Assembly (NCBI RefSeq): GCF_002300165.1
Contig: NZ_MLCE01000021.1
Span: 434,001 to 498,000, forward strand
Direction: 5' to 3'
Length of the DNA stretch: 64,000 bases
DNA from: Streptomyces sp. Tue6028
Lineage (GTDB): Bacteria; Actinomycetota; Actinomycetes; Streptomycetales; Streptomycetaceae
Positions 26,158-33,464 of this stretch are shown here, piece after piece; within the stretch, counting starts at the first letter, position 1; the number at the start of each line of letters is the position of its first letter. Made by a program: the position numbers and the translations under genes. The notes beneath the pieces are model-generated. The model did not search any database, was not told the origin of the DNA, and saw nothing but the letters and a program-made list of their open reading frames with translations.

Positions 26158-26201
26158 GAGGCGCCGCGCCAGGCGTCGCGGACCCGGGCCGATCCGAACG
26201 A
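26158..26201 (-). repeat. dispersed intergenic repeat, copy B
   Basis: 39 of 44 positions are identical to 19089-19132 and all differences are transitions. It lies 50 bp after the stop codon of the lipoprotein gene and in the same orientation relative to its upstream gene as copy A. Confidence 0.7.
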
Positions 26202-26250
26202 CACGCTCTGGCCGGCCGGGTCCGTCTCCGGCCGGCCGGCGGTCACGGGT

Positions 26251-26757
26251 TCAGGACCCGAGGCTCGCGGTGGGCAGTCCCGTCGGCAGTTCCCCGCCCT
26301 GGCTCTTGGTGTACGTCTCCTTGCCGAGGCCGCCCTGCCAGGTGATCCGGAGCGACTTGCCGCTGACGGAGTCGACCATGCCGACGGCGCGGTCCTTGCT
26401 GCCGTCGGTGCACTTGAGCCGGATCATCTGCATGTCCGCCTCGTCGGCCGCGGTGCCGCTGCACACGGTGCCGCCGGTCGCGAACAGGCCGGCCTGCTTG
26501 CCGTTGATCATCAGCACGACGGCCTTGCCGTCCGTGGTCGTCAGCCAGCTGCCGTCGAGGTCGGTCTTGGAGCCCGAGGTGCCGCCGGTGCCGCCGCCGG
26601 TGGCGGCCGAATCGGTCGGGGACGCGCTCGGGCCGGTGGACTTGTCCCCGGAGTCGTCGCCGTCACTGCTGCAGCCGGTGAGCAGGAGCGCGGCCGCCAC
26701 TCCGACGGCCGCGACCGCGGTACGGGCCGGGCGGTGCGGGAAGGTCGCCGTGATCAC
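26251..26757 (-). CDS. small secreted lipoprotein of unknown function
   Basis: 168 residues with lipobox LLTGC and a long Ser/Gly/Thr/Asp linker. A compact C-terminal domain contains GSWLTTTDGKAVVLMINGKQ, one cysteine pair (TVCSGTA and LKCTDG) and MIRLKC. GTG 26757 is preferred since GGGGG lies about 7 nt upstream; the longer TTG start at 26769 has none. The domain resembles lipocalin-like or META-type beta structures seen in actinobacterial lipoproteins, but no family is assigned. Confidence 0.72.
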   Translation of the reverse strand: MITATFPHRPARTAVAAVGVAAALLLTGCSSDGDDSGDKSTGPSASPTDSAATGGGTGGTSGSKTDLDGSWLTTTDGKAVVLMINGKQAGLFATGGTVCSGTAADEADMQMIRLKCTDGSKDRAVGMVDSVSGKSLRITWQGGLGKETYTKSQGGELPTGLPTASLGS

Positions 26758-26895
26758 TGGAGCCCCCAAGGGTGGTGATGATGCCGGGTCGCCTGAAAGA
26801 CCGCAGCAAGCTACCAGGAGGACGTGTGCGCATCAGGGGGACGTCCGCCGTGGGCTTGCTCACGGACTCGTTCCACCGGGGGGGCACAGAGATGG

Positions 26896-26943
26896 GTAGG
26901 GAATTTCCTACGGTTGACGCGTAGGGAATTGCCTACCTATGGT
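26896..26943 (+). promoter_or_regulatory. promoter with double ArsR-type operator
   Basis: Two near-palindromes, GTAGGGAATTTCCTAC (26896-26911) and GTAGGGAATTGCCTAC (26921-26936), lie 25 bp apart. Between and after them are a -35 TTGACG (26914-26919) and a -10 TATGGT (26938-26943) with 18-bp spacing. The predicted start of transcription coincides with the ATG at 26950, so the message is probably leaderless. The ArsR protein encoded by the second gene of this operon is the obvious ligand. Confidence 0.78.
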
Positions 26944-26949
26944 GGCGGC

Positions 26950-27336
26950 ATGAACATCACGCACGCCTCCTTCGTCACCCTCCCCGTCGCCGACCAGGAC
27001 CGCGCCCTGCGCTTCTACACGGACGTACTCGGCTTCACGGTCACCGCCGACCTGCAGATGCCGCCCGGCCGCTGGCTCCAGGTCGCGCCCGAGGGGGCGC
27101 AGACCGTCTTCACGCTCTCGGGCCCGGGCATGGGCGGTTTCGTCCCCGGTGAGGCCCGGGGGATCATGTTGGTCACGACCGACGTCGACGCCGACTGTGC
27201 GCGGCTCGCCGCCGCGGGCGTCGCGGTGGAGGGTCCCGACGACCTTCCGTGGGGCCGCATGGCCTCGTTCCGCGACCCGGACGGCAACGGTCTGATGCTG
27301 CTGACGGAGAAGGCCATGGAGAAGGAAGGCAGCTGA
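26950..27336 (+). CDS. VOC-family (glyoxalase-like) protein
   Basis: A 128-residue vicinal-oxygen-chelate fold protein: SFVTLPVADQDRALRFYTDVLGF at the N-terminus, and ASFRDPDGNGLMLLT with the metal-position glutamate replaced by Met/Leu context at the C-terminus. Such single-domain members are often lyases, dioxygenases or drug-binding proteins; the lack of a clear full metal set argues for binding or an altered active site. It is the first gene of an operon with ArsR and SRPBCC genes. The ATG 26950 start follows the promoter geometry; the open frame upstream is part of the operator. Confidence 0.82.
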   Translation: MNITHASFVTLPVADQDRALRFYTDVLGFTVTADLQMPPGRWLQVAPEGAQTVFTLSGPGMGGFVPGEARGIMLVTTDVDADCARLAAAGVAVEGPDDLPWGRMASFRDPDGNGLMLLTEKAMEKEGS

Positions 27337-27343
27337 TCGCGCC

Positions 27344-27697
27344 ATGACGGTGACCGGGGCTCGCGAGGCGAGCGAGGACCGCGTGTTCGCCGCGCTCGCC
27401 AACGCCACCCGCCGCGAGGTGCTGCGCCTGCTGCGGGACGGCGGGCCCCAGCCCGTCCAGGCCCTGGCCGACCACTTCGACATGCGGCGGCCGAGCCTCT
27501 CGGAGCACCTCAAGGTGCTCCGGGACGCCGGACTGGTGTCGGAGGAGCGCGCGGGCCGGCAGCGCATCTACCGCCTGGAGGCCGCCCCGCTCGCCGAGGT
27601 GCAGGACTGGCTCCATCCGTACGAGCGGTTCTGGCGCGACAGGCTGAAGGGTCTCGGCGCTCTGCTGGACCGCATGCCCGACGATGCCGAGTCATGA
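27344..27697 (+). CDS. ArsR-family transcriptional regulator
   Basis: A 117-residue winged-helix repressor: VFAALANATRREVLRLLRDGG, then the recognition helix region RRPSLSEHLKVLRDAGLVSEE and wing AGRQRIYRL. No cysteine-based metal site is present, so it is not a metal sensor of the classical type. The closest architecture is the ArsR subgroup encoded with SRPBCC and VOC proteins. The C-terminal HPYERFWRDRLKGLGALLD is shared by that subgroup. It starts 7 bp after the VOC gene and its stop overlaps the SRPBCC start (ATGA). Probable autoregulator of the operon. Confidence 0.88.
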   Translation: MTVTGAREASEDRVFAALANATRREVLRLLRDGGPQPVQALADHFDMRRPSLSEHLKVLRDAGLVSEERAGRQRIYRLEAAPLAEVQDWLHPYERFWRDRLKGLGALLDRMPDDAES

Positions 27698-28155
27698 ACC
27701 CCGTTCCGGACGATGACCTGACCACCATCCGCGTCGACCAGTTCTTCCCGCACCCGCCCGCCAAGGTCTGGCGCGCCCTCACCGACCCCGAACTGCTCGT
27801 GCAGTGGCAGATGCAGGGGTCGGAATTCTTCCGGCTGGAGGTCGGTCACCAGTACGCGCTGACGTCGGCGCCGCGCCCCAACACGAACTTCTCCGGCACG
27901 GTTGACGTGCGCGTTCTGGCCTTCGAGCCGGAGCGGATGCTGAGCGTCCGGTGGGCTGATCGGGATCCGGCCAATTCCGCGGAGTGGACCATTACTTGGA
28001 CACTGGAACAGGAAGGCCGCGGTACGCGTCTGTTCCTAGTGCACGAGGGATTCGATCCGGACGATCCCGCACAGATGATGGCGCGGAAGGTCATGGACGG
28101 GGGCTGGAGGTCGCATGTCCTGCGATCTCTGGGGCAGGCGCTGGACCGGGCGTGA
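27694..28155 (+). CDS. SRPBCC (AHSA1-like) domain protein
   Basis: A 153-residue START/Bet v1-fold protein: TIRVDQFFPHPPAKVWRALTDPELLVQW at the N-terminus, then TWTLEQEGRGTRLFLVHEGF, ending GGWRSHVLRSLGQALD. AHSA1-like proteins bind small hydrophobic ligands. Its ATG overlaps the ArsR stop codon, so it is translationally coupled. From about 27900 the codon use is noticeably less G+C-biased than in its neighbours (for example GATCGGGATCC and ATTACTTGG), which may reflect later divergence. Confidence 0.85.
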   Translation: MNPVPDDDLTTIRVDQFFPHPPAKVWRALTDPELLVQWQMQGSEFFRLEVGHQYALTSAPRPNTNFSGTVDVRVLAFEPERMLSVRWADRDPANSAEWTITWTLEQEGRGTRLFLVHEGFDPDDPAQMMARKVMDGGWRSHVLRSLGQALDRA

Positions 28156-28237
28156 CCCGAGAATGCGCAGGCCGTAGTCAAGTGAGCGACAGCCGGTAGT
28201 CAAGCGCCGGTAAAAGCTGTAACCGCAGGAGTACCCC

Positions 28238-28267
28238 GCGTGCACGTGCATCTGCCCATGCATCTGC
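28238..28267 (+). promoter_or_regulatory. 30-bp element, copy 1, upstream of the DUF397 gene
   Basis: Matches the complement of 29295-29324 at 29 of 30 positions. It contains the palindrome CGTGCACG and two TGCATCTGC direct repeats 12 bp apart. A candidate -10 TATGAT follows at 28281-28286, so the element covers the -35 area. Read as codons from 28240 it gives MHVHLPMHLHMNRAMIRVS and a stop. Confidence 0.7.
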
Positions 28268-28348
28268 ACATGAACAGAGCTATGATCCGGGTCAGTTGAC
28301 GACTGCATCAATGGCCACCTCAGCCACTGCACGACCGGGGAGCGACCT

Positions 28349-28609
28349 GTGGACCACGACGTGTACGACGTGGATGACGTGTACAACGGCATGGCGGCGA
28401 CGGAGCTGAACGGGGTGGCCTGGCAGAAGAGCCGGCACAGCAACTCGCAGGGCTCCTGTGTGGAGTTCGCGAGGCTGCCCGGAGGCGACGTGGCCGTGCG
28501 GAACTCGCGGTTCCCGGAGGGGCCCGCGCTCGTCTACACCCGCGCCGAGATCGAGGCGATGCTGCTGGGCATCAAGGACGGCGAGTTCGACCACCTGATC
28601 GCCGGCTGA
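28349..28609 (+). CDS. DUF397 protein (WhiJ/AbaA-locus type partner)
   Basis: A small 86-residue protein with the DUF397 core ELNGVAWQKSRHSNSQGSCVEFARL and VAVRNSRFPEGPALVYTRAEIEAML. DUF397 proteins pair genetically with XRE-DUF5753 regulators in Streptomyces, where they modulate development and antibiotic production, probably by binding the regulator. A strong ribosome-binding site (GGGGAG, 6 nt before the GTG) fixes the start. Here the XRE partner lies about 0.9 kb downstream, with an RsbW-like ATPase gene between them on the opposite strand. Confidence 0.9.
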   Translation: MDHDVYDVDDVYNGMAATELNGVAWQKSRHSNSQGSCVEFARLPGGDVAVRNSRFPEGPALVYTRAEIEAMLLGIKDGEFDHLIAG

Positions 28610-28670
28610 TGGCGGACGCCCGCCTGGAGTACGGAGCGCGAGCCCCGTTCAACGGTGCGTAACGCGCGTA

Positions 28671-28700
28671 GAACCGCGGCGCCGAAAAGCGCCGCGGTTC
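28671..28700. terminator. bidirectional terminator between DUF397 and ATPase genes
   Basis: Perfect 12-bp stem GAACCGCGGCGC/GCGCCGCGGTTC with a CGAAAA loop, immediately before the convergent ATPase stop. Confidence 0.85.
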
Positions 28701-28701
28701 G

Positions 28702-29220
28702 TCATTCCGCGGAGGGTGCGGCCGCGCCCGGCTGCGGTAGCCGGAACAGTGCCCACACGACCTTGCCGCTGAGGGTGCCCGCGAGCGGGTGCCAGCCCCA
28801 GCTGTCGGCGAAGGAGTCGACCAGGAACAGGCCGCGGCCCGACTCCGCCGAGAAGTCGTCCGAGTCGCCCGCGACCGGGCTGTCGTGACTGGGGTCGCGC
28901 ACCGCGCACACCAGACGGGCGGTCCACCGCATCAAGTGCAGCCGCACGGGCGGCCCCTGGTCGTCGTTGCGCGGCGTGTCGGCGGGCAGGGCGTGCCGCA
29001 GCGCGTTGGTGACGAGCTCGGAGACCACCAGGCAGACGTCGTCGAAACGGTCGCCGATGTCCCACTGGTCGAGCGTTCTGCGGGTGAACTGCCGTGCCTC
29101 GCGCACCGCTTCGAAGCGGGCGGGCAGGGCGCAGGAGGCGGCGCTGGACACGGCTGCGGGGTCGAGTGGCGGAAGTCCCTGCCGTAAGGGTTCGAGCATG
29201 GTCGATCCATTCGTCCCCAT
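28702..29220 (-). CDS. RsbW/SpoIIAB-like ATP-binding regulator
   Basis: A 172-residue GHKL ATPase related to anti-sigma kinases. The N-box is VCLVVSELVTNALRHALP, the D-box VCAVRDPSHDSP, and the G-box SGRGLFLVDSFADSWGW. Streptomyces has dozens of such proteins; those next to XRE and DUF397 genes belong to the WhiJ-type developmental loci. ATG 29220 (MGTNGSTMLEP) is chosen because GGGAG lies 8 nt upstream. The longer frame beginning in the 30-bp element (29322) is rejected, as that sequence is also present as non-coding DNA before the DUF397 gene. Confidence 0.86.
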   Translation of the reverse strand: MGTNGSTMLEPLRQGLPPLDPAAVSSAASCALPARFEAVREARQFTRRTLDQWDIGDRFDDVCLVVSELVTNALRHALPADTPRNDDQGPPVRLHLMRWTARLVCAVRDPSHDSPVAGDSDDFSAESGRGLFLVDSFADSWGWHPLAGTLSGKVVWALFRLPQPGAAAPSAE

Positions 29221-29294
29221 GCGAGGCACTCCCGAGTGTTCGCGGTCGTTGCGATGCAGCGGTGGCGCGGGGACCATGGTTCCGAATGCGTACA

Positions 29295-29324
29295 GCAGAT
29301 GCAAGGGCAGATGCACGTGCACGC
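29295..29324 (-). promoter_or_regulatory. 30-bp element, copy 2, upstream of the ATPase gene
   Basis: Same orientation relative to its gene as copy 1, with a single mismatch (T for A at 29304). It ends 74 bp before the ATPase start codon. No clear -10 was found downstream. Confidence 0.7.
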
Positions 29325-29518
29325 GCCCGAATTAGACCTCCATTAACCGGTTGTTGCTCATTTCTTCTGTCACCTTCTTCCCTCTTGTTGACGCTCTGCT
29401 GATCCCTTTCTGCGCGGCTCCTTTGGCTACTTTCCGTTTCCGTAACCGAACGAGTACTGCTTGAAGTGTTTTAGTGGCAGACTTCGGCCCTTGGAGACGG
29501 TTGGGGAGGCGGACGAAC
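29325..29518. promoter_or_regulatory. AT-rich divergent regulatory region upstream of the XRE gene
   Basis: Markedly lower G+C than the surroundings, with TTAACCGGTT at 29343 and poly-pyrimidine runs (TTTCTTCTGTC, CTTCTTCCCTCTTG) plus TTGACG at 29389. It separates the divergent ATPase and XRE genes and must contain the XRE promoter, but the hexamers cannot be placed with confidence. Confidence 0.45.
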
Positions 29519-30382
29519 GTGAGCGCTGGTGAGTCGAGCGGCTCGGTGGTGCGGCGCATGCTGCTGGGGTCGCATCTTCGGCGCCTGCGTGAGGCGCGTG
29601 GAATCACCAGGGAAGCGGCCGGTTATTCGATCCGTGCCTCCGAATCGAAGATCAGCCGCATGGAGTTGGGACGGGTGAGCTTCAAGACGCGTGACGTCGA
29701 GGATCTGCTGACGCTCTACGGCATCACGGACGAGATGGAGCGCACCTCCCTCGTGTCGCTCGCCAAGGAGGCGAACGTCGCCGGCTGGTGGCACAGCTAC
29801 TCCGACGTCCTGCCCAGCTGGTTCCCGACCTACGTCGGCCTCGAAGGCGCGGCGCACCTCATCCGCTCGTACGAAGTGCAGTTCGTGCACGGCCTGTTGC
29901 AGACCGAGGCGTATGCGCACGCGGTCGTCGCGCGGGGCATGAAGGGCGCCTCCGCCGCCGACATCGACCGGCGTGTGGCCCTGCGCCTGGAACGCCAGAA
30001 GTATCTCGTGTCCGAGAACGCCCCCGAGTTCCACATCGTCCTCGACGAGGCCGCCCTGCGCCGCCCCTACGGCGACCGCGAGGTGATGCGGGGACAGCTC
30101 CAGCATCTGATCGACGTCTCGGAGCGCCCCAACGTGCGGCTCCAGGTCATGCCGTTCAGCTTCGGCGGCCACTCCGGCGAGAGCGGCTCCTTCACCATCC
30201 TCAGCTTCCCGGAGTCGGACCTGTCCGACGTCGTGTACCTGGAGCAGCTCACCAGCGCGCTCTACCTGGACAAACGCGAGGACGTCGGCCAGTACGAGGG
30301 CGCGCTCAAGCAGCTGCAGACGGACAGCCCGGGTCCGGCGGAGAGCCGCGACCTGTTGCGGGGACTGCTCCAGCTGTCCTGA
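29519..30382 (+). CDS. XRE-family regulator with DUF5753 (WhiJ-like)
   Basis: A 287-residue DNA-binding protein. The HTH_31/XRE domain reads LGSHLRRLREARGITREAAG and SESKISRMELGRVSFKTRDV (about 15-65). The DUF5753 sensor domain follows, with WWHSYSDVLPSWF, LIRSYEVQFVHGLLQTEAYA, HIVLDEAALRRPYGD and VRLQVMPFSFGGHSGESGSF. This is the standard architecture of WhiJ-type regulators that repress development genes until a DUF397 protein or signal acts. GTG 29519 with GGGGAGG 9 nt upstream is chosen over 29474. The aldehyde dehydrogenase gene follows 161 bp later. Confidence 0.9.
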   Translation: MSAGESSGSVVRRMLLGSHLRRLREARGITREAAGYSIRASESKISRMELGRVSFKTRDVEDLLTLYGITDEMERTSLVSLAKEANVAGWWHSYSDVLPSWFPTYVGLEGAAHLIRSYEVQFVHGLLQTEAYAHAVVARGMKGASAADIDRRVALRLERQKYLVSENAPEFHIVLDEAALRRPYGDREVMRGQLQHLIDVSERPNVRLQVMPFSFGGHSGESGSFTILSFPESDLSDVVYLEQLTSALYLDKREDVGQYEGALKQLQTDSPGPAESRDLLRGLLQLS

Positions 30383-30543
30383 CACTCCGGCCGGCGCGGC
30401 CGGTGTACCCCCGCGACCTCGTCCGGCGGGTCCGCACCGACTCGTCCAGGTGTTCTCCAACTCCCTTGAAACACAAGTACGATGACGTGCGATCAGGCGT
30501 TGATCGGATGTCTGCCTCGGCAGCGCAGGGATTGAGGGAGCTC

Positions 30544-32004
30544 ATGTCGTCCTACTTCACCGACCTGGCCCAGCAGTACATCGACGGCGCCTGGCGGCCG
30601 GGCACCGGCTCCTGGGACATCATCGACTTCAACCCGTACGACGGCGAGAAGCTGGCGTCGATCACGATAGCCACCACGGACGAGGTCGATCAGGCGTACC
30701 GCGCGGCCGAGCGCGCCCAGAAGGAATGGGGCACGACCAACGCCTACGCCCGCCGCGCGGTCTTCGAGAAGGCCCTGCGCATCATCGAGGAGCGCGAGGC
30801 GGAGATCACCGAGGTGATCATCGCGGAGCTCGGCGGCACCCACCTCAAGGCGGCCTTCGAGATCCACCTCGCCAAGGAGTTCCTGCGCGAGTCGGTCCAG
30901 CTGTCGCTGCGCCCCGAGGGCAAGATCATCCCCTCGCCGATCGACGGCAAGGAGAATCGTCTCTACCGCGTCCCGGTCGGCGTCGTCGGCGTCATCAGCC
31001 CCTTCAACTTCCCCTTCCTCCTCTCGCTGAAGTCGGTCGCCCCGGCGCTGGCGCTGGGCAACGGCGTGGTGCTGAAGCCCCACCAGAACACCCCGATCGT
31101 CGGCGGCTCGCTGGTCGCCAAGGTCTTCGAGGACGCCGGCCTGCCCGGCGGCCTGCTGAACGTGGTCATCACCGACATCGCCGAGATCGGCGACGCCTTC
31201 ATCGAGCACCCGGTCCCGAAGGTCATCTCCTTCACCGGCTCCGACAAGGTCGGCCGGCACGTCGCCACGGTGTGCGCCTCGCACTTCAAGCGCTCCGTCC
31301 TCGAACTCGGCGGCAACAGCGCCCTGGTGGTCCTCGACGACGCCGACATCGACTACGCGGTCGACGCGGCGGTCTTCAGCCGGTACGTCCACCAGGGCCA
31401 GGTCTGCATGGCGGCCAACCGTGTCCTCGTGGACCGCTCCATCGAGGCCGAGTTCACCGAGAAGTTCGTCGCCAAGGTCAGGTCGCTGAAGACGGGCGAC
31501 CCGAGCGACCCGCAGACGATCATCGGCCCGGTGATCAACTCCTCGCAGGCGGACGCGATATCGGGCGCCGTCGAGCAGGCGATAGCGGAGGGCGCCACCG
31601 CCCTGGTGCACGGCACGACGACCGACAACCTGGTCGAGCCGTCCGTCCTCACCGACGTCCCCGCCGACTCCTCCCTGCTGCGGCAGGAGATCTTCGGCCC
31701 GGTCGTCTTCCTCGTCCCCTTCGACGGCGAGGACGACGCGATCCGCGTCGTCAACGACACCCCGTACGGGCTGAGCGGCGCCGTCCACACCGGTGACGTC
31801 GAGCGCGGCGTGAACTTCGCCAAGCAGATCGAGACCGGCATGTTCCACGTCAACGACGGCACCGTGCACGACGAGCCGCTGGTCCCCTTCGGCGGCGAGA
31901 AGCACTCCGGCATCGGCCGGCTGAACGGCGAGACGACCGTCGACGCGTTCACCACGCAGAAGTGGATCTCGGTGCAGCACGGGCGCAGCTTCTTCCCCTT
32001 CTGA
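30544..32004 (+). CDS. aldehyde dehydrogenase (benzaldehyde/vanillin dehydrogenase type)
   Basis: NAD(P)-dependent oxidation of an aldehyde to its acid; 486 residues, full family length. Catalytic Cys288 is in GQVCMAANR, general base Glu254 in LELGGNS, Asn155 in SPFNFP, and the Rossmann segment is FTGSDKVGRH (230-239). The overall motif set resembles aromatic aldehyde dehydrogenases, but the physiological aldehyde is unknown. GGGAG precedes the ATG by 3-4 nt. It lies downstream of the WhiJ-like regulator; whether it belongs to that regulon is unknown. Confidence 0.9.
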   Translation: MSSYFTDLAQQYIDGAWRPGTGSWDIIDFNPYDGEKLASITIATTDEVDQAYRAAERAQKEWGTTNAYARRAVFEKALRIIEEREAEITEVIIAELGGTHLKAAFEIHLAKEFLRESVQLSLRPEGKIIPSPIDGKENRLYRVPVGVVGVISPFNFPFLLSLKSVAPALALGNGVVLKPHQNTPIVGGSLVAKVFEDAGLPGGLLNVVITDIAEIGDAFIEHPVPKVISFTGSDKVGRHVATVCASHFKRSVLELGGNSALVVLDDADIDYAVDAAVFSRYVHQGQVCMAANRVLVDRSIEAEFTEKFVAKVRSLKTGDPSDPQTIIGPVINSSQADAISGAVEQAIAEGATALVHGTTTDNLVEPSVLTDVPADSSLLRQEIFGPVVFLVPFDGEDDAIRVVNDTPYGLSGAVHTGDVERGVNFAKQIETGMFHVNDGTVHDEPLVPFGGEKHSGIGRLNGETTVDAFTTQKWISVQHGRSFFPF

Positions 32005-32009
32005 GCCCT

Positions 32010-32115
32010 TCCCGCGGCCTGCGGGACCTTCCTCGAGGGATCCTCCGGCAGCTTGCGGGGCCTTCCGGGATTCTCCGGCGGCCTTCGGGATCCTCCGGCG
32101 GCTGCCGGTGTTCCG
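32010..32115. repeat. degenerate short tandem repeats after the aldehyde dehydrogenase
   Basis: Imperfect units resembling GGGATCCTCCGGCGGC and CCTTC(G/C)GG recur four to five times. No gene is evident. Confidence 0.45.
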
Positions 32116-32158
32116 GGACTCCCGATCACGACGTCCAGGGATTTCCGCGCACGCCGCG

Positions 32159-32187
32159 CCCTTGCGGACCGGAACTGTCCGCAAGGG
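32159..32187. terminator. hairpin between aldehyde dehydrogenase and DinB genes
   Basis: Perfect 11-bp arms CCCTTGCGGAC and GTCCGCAAGGG with a 7-nt loop. It may be a terminator, or an operator for the following gene, which starts 53 bp later. Confidence 0.5.
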
Positions 32188-32239
32188 TCCGTAGCGTCAT
32201 CGGTGTCAGGCAAGAGGACCCGATGAAAGGTGGCCGGTC

Positions 32240-32791
32240 ATGGTGACTCACGTGGGAGCGGAGACGCGCGGGGACGAGCGGGGGGCCCTGCTGTCCTTCC
32301 TGGAGGAGCAGCGCGGCGGTATCCGCCGGGCGCTGCTGGGGCTGTCGGAGGAGCAGGCGGCCTCCCGCCCCAGCGCCAGCGAGCTCTCCCTGGCCGGTCT
32401 GCTGAAGCATGTCGCCGAGGTCGAGCAGAGCTGGATCGCCCGTGCCCGGGGCGAGGAGCCGGCCGTCCGGCGCGACGCGTCCAACTGGCACGAGTGTTTC
32501 GCGCTCGGCGACGGCGAGACCGTGGCGTCCCAGCTCGCGTACTGGGAGAAGGTCGCCGCGCAGACGGAGGAGTTGCTCCGTTCGGTGCCCAGCCTCGACG
32601 ACACCTTCGCGCTCCCGGACGAGCCCTGGTTCCCGCCGGAGGGCCGGGTCTCGATGCGCTGGCTGGCACTCCACCTGATCCGGGAGACGGCTCGGCACGC
32701 GGGCCACGCCGACATCATCCGCGAGTCCCTGGACGGCAGGACCGCGTTCGAGCTGGTGGCCCTGGAGCAGGGTGGGCAGGGCACGTCCTGA
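32240..32791 (+). CDS. DinB/DUF664 family protein
   Basis: A 183-residue four-helix-bundle protein of the DinB (YfiT/DUF664) superfamily. The first metal-position histidine is in LLKHVAEVEQSW and the second pair in HLIRETARHAGHADIIRESLDG, whose HxxxH arrangement is typical of thiol-dependent transferases such as bacillithiol/mycothiol S-transferases. A mycothiol-linked detoxification role is possible in an actinomycete but not shown. It is close to the PadR gene (31 bp) and may be cotranscribed with it. Confidence 0.84.
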   Translation: MVTHVGAETRGDERGALLSFLEEQRGGIRRALLGLSEEQAASRPSASELSLAGLLKHVAEVEQSWIARARGEEPAVRRDASNWHECFALGDGETVASQLAYWEKVAAQTEELLRSVPSLDDTFALPDEPWFPPEGRVSMRWLALHLIRETARHAGHADIIRESLDGRTAFELVALEQGGQGTS

Positions 32792-32822
32792 GGCCGGTGG
32801 CAAGGGTCCTACGCTGGACCGC

Positions 32823-33464
32823 ATGTCAGCGATCCGTCTCCTCGTGCTCGGCGCGGTCCGCCAGCACGGGCGGGCCCACGGCTACCAGGTGCGCAACGAC
32901 CTGGAGTACTGGGGCGCGCACGAGTGGTCCAACGCCAAGCCCGGCTCGATCTATCACGCGCTCAAGCAGATGGCGAAGCAGGGACTGCTGCACGCGCACG
33001 AGATCGCTCCGTCCACCGCCGGCGGGCCGCCGCGCACGGAGTACGAGATCACCGACGCGGGCACCGAGGAGTTCCTCCGGCTGCTGCGGGAGTCCCTGGT
33101 GTCCTACGACCAGAAGATGGACATCCAGTCGGCGGCCATCGGGTTCCTCGTCGACCTGTCCCGCGACGAGGCGGTGGCCCTGCTGAAGGAGCGGATCCGG
33201 CGGATCGAGGCGTGGCGGGCGGCCGTCACCGAGCACTACATCCCCGAGGACGGCCCCGAGCAGCTCGGCCACATCGGCGAGATCATGAACCTGTGGGTCC
33301 ACACGGCCGACTCGGACGAGGCGTGGACCCGGGGGCTCATCGAACGGATCGAGCGTGGCGCCTACACCTTCTCCGGCGAGGGCGAGCCGTTCGTCGGCGT
33401 CCTCGCCGAGGGGGAGCAGAACCCGTACGCGACGGATGAGCGGCACCCGGACGACCACCGCTAA
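32823..33464 (+). CDS. PadR-family transcriptional regulator
   Basis: A 213-residue regulator with an N-terminal winged helix (LLVLGAVRQHGRAHGYQVRNDLEYW, then PGSIYHALKQMAKQGLLH and the wing RTEYEITDAGTEEFLRLL). A Vir_C-type helical C-terminal domain follows. PadR proteins repress drug exporters and dissociate on ligand binding. It is placed directly before a DrrAB-type exporter whose promoter carries two matching palindromes, the first one starting at its own stop codon. Regulation of that exporter is a confident inference. Confidence 0.9.
   Translation: MSAIRLLVLGAVRQHGRAHGYQVRNDLEYWGAHEWSNAKPGSIYHALKQMAKQGLLHAHEIAPSTAGGPPRTEYEITDAGTEEFLRLLRESLVSYDQKMDIQSAAIGFLVDLSRDEAVALLKERIRRIEAWRAAVTEHYIPEDGPEQLGHIGEIMNLWVHTADSDEAWTRGLIERIERGAYTFSGEGEPFVGVLAEGEQNPYATDERHPDDHR

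Noticed and set aside
25918..26778. A 286-residue plus-strand protein gene
   Set aside because: It overlaps the opposite-strand lipoprotein gene and repeat copy B and has no family resemblance; at most a remnant at 26040-26150.
28702..29322. Longer N-terminus (MHVHLPLHLLYAFG) for the RsbW-like ATPase
   Set aside because: It begins inside the duplicated element, which is non-coding at its other location, and the ATG at 29220 has its own ribosome-binding site.
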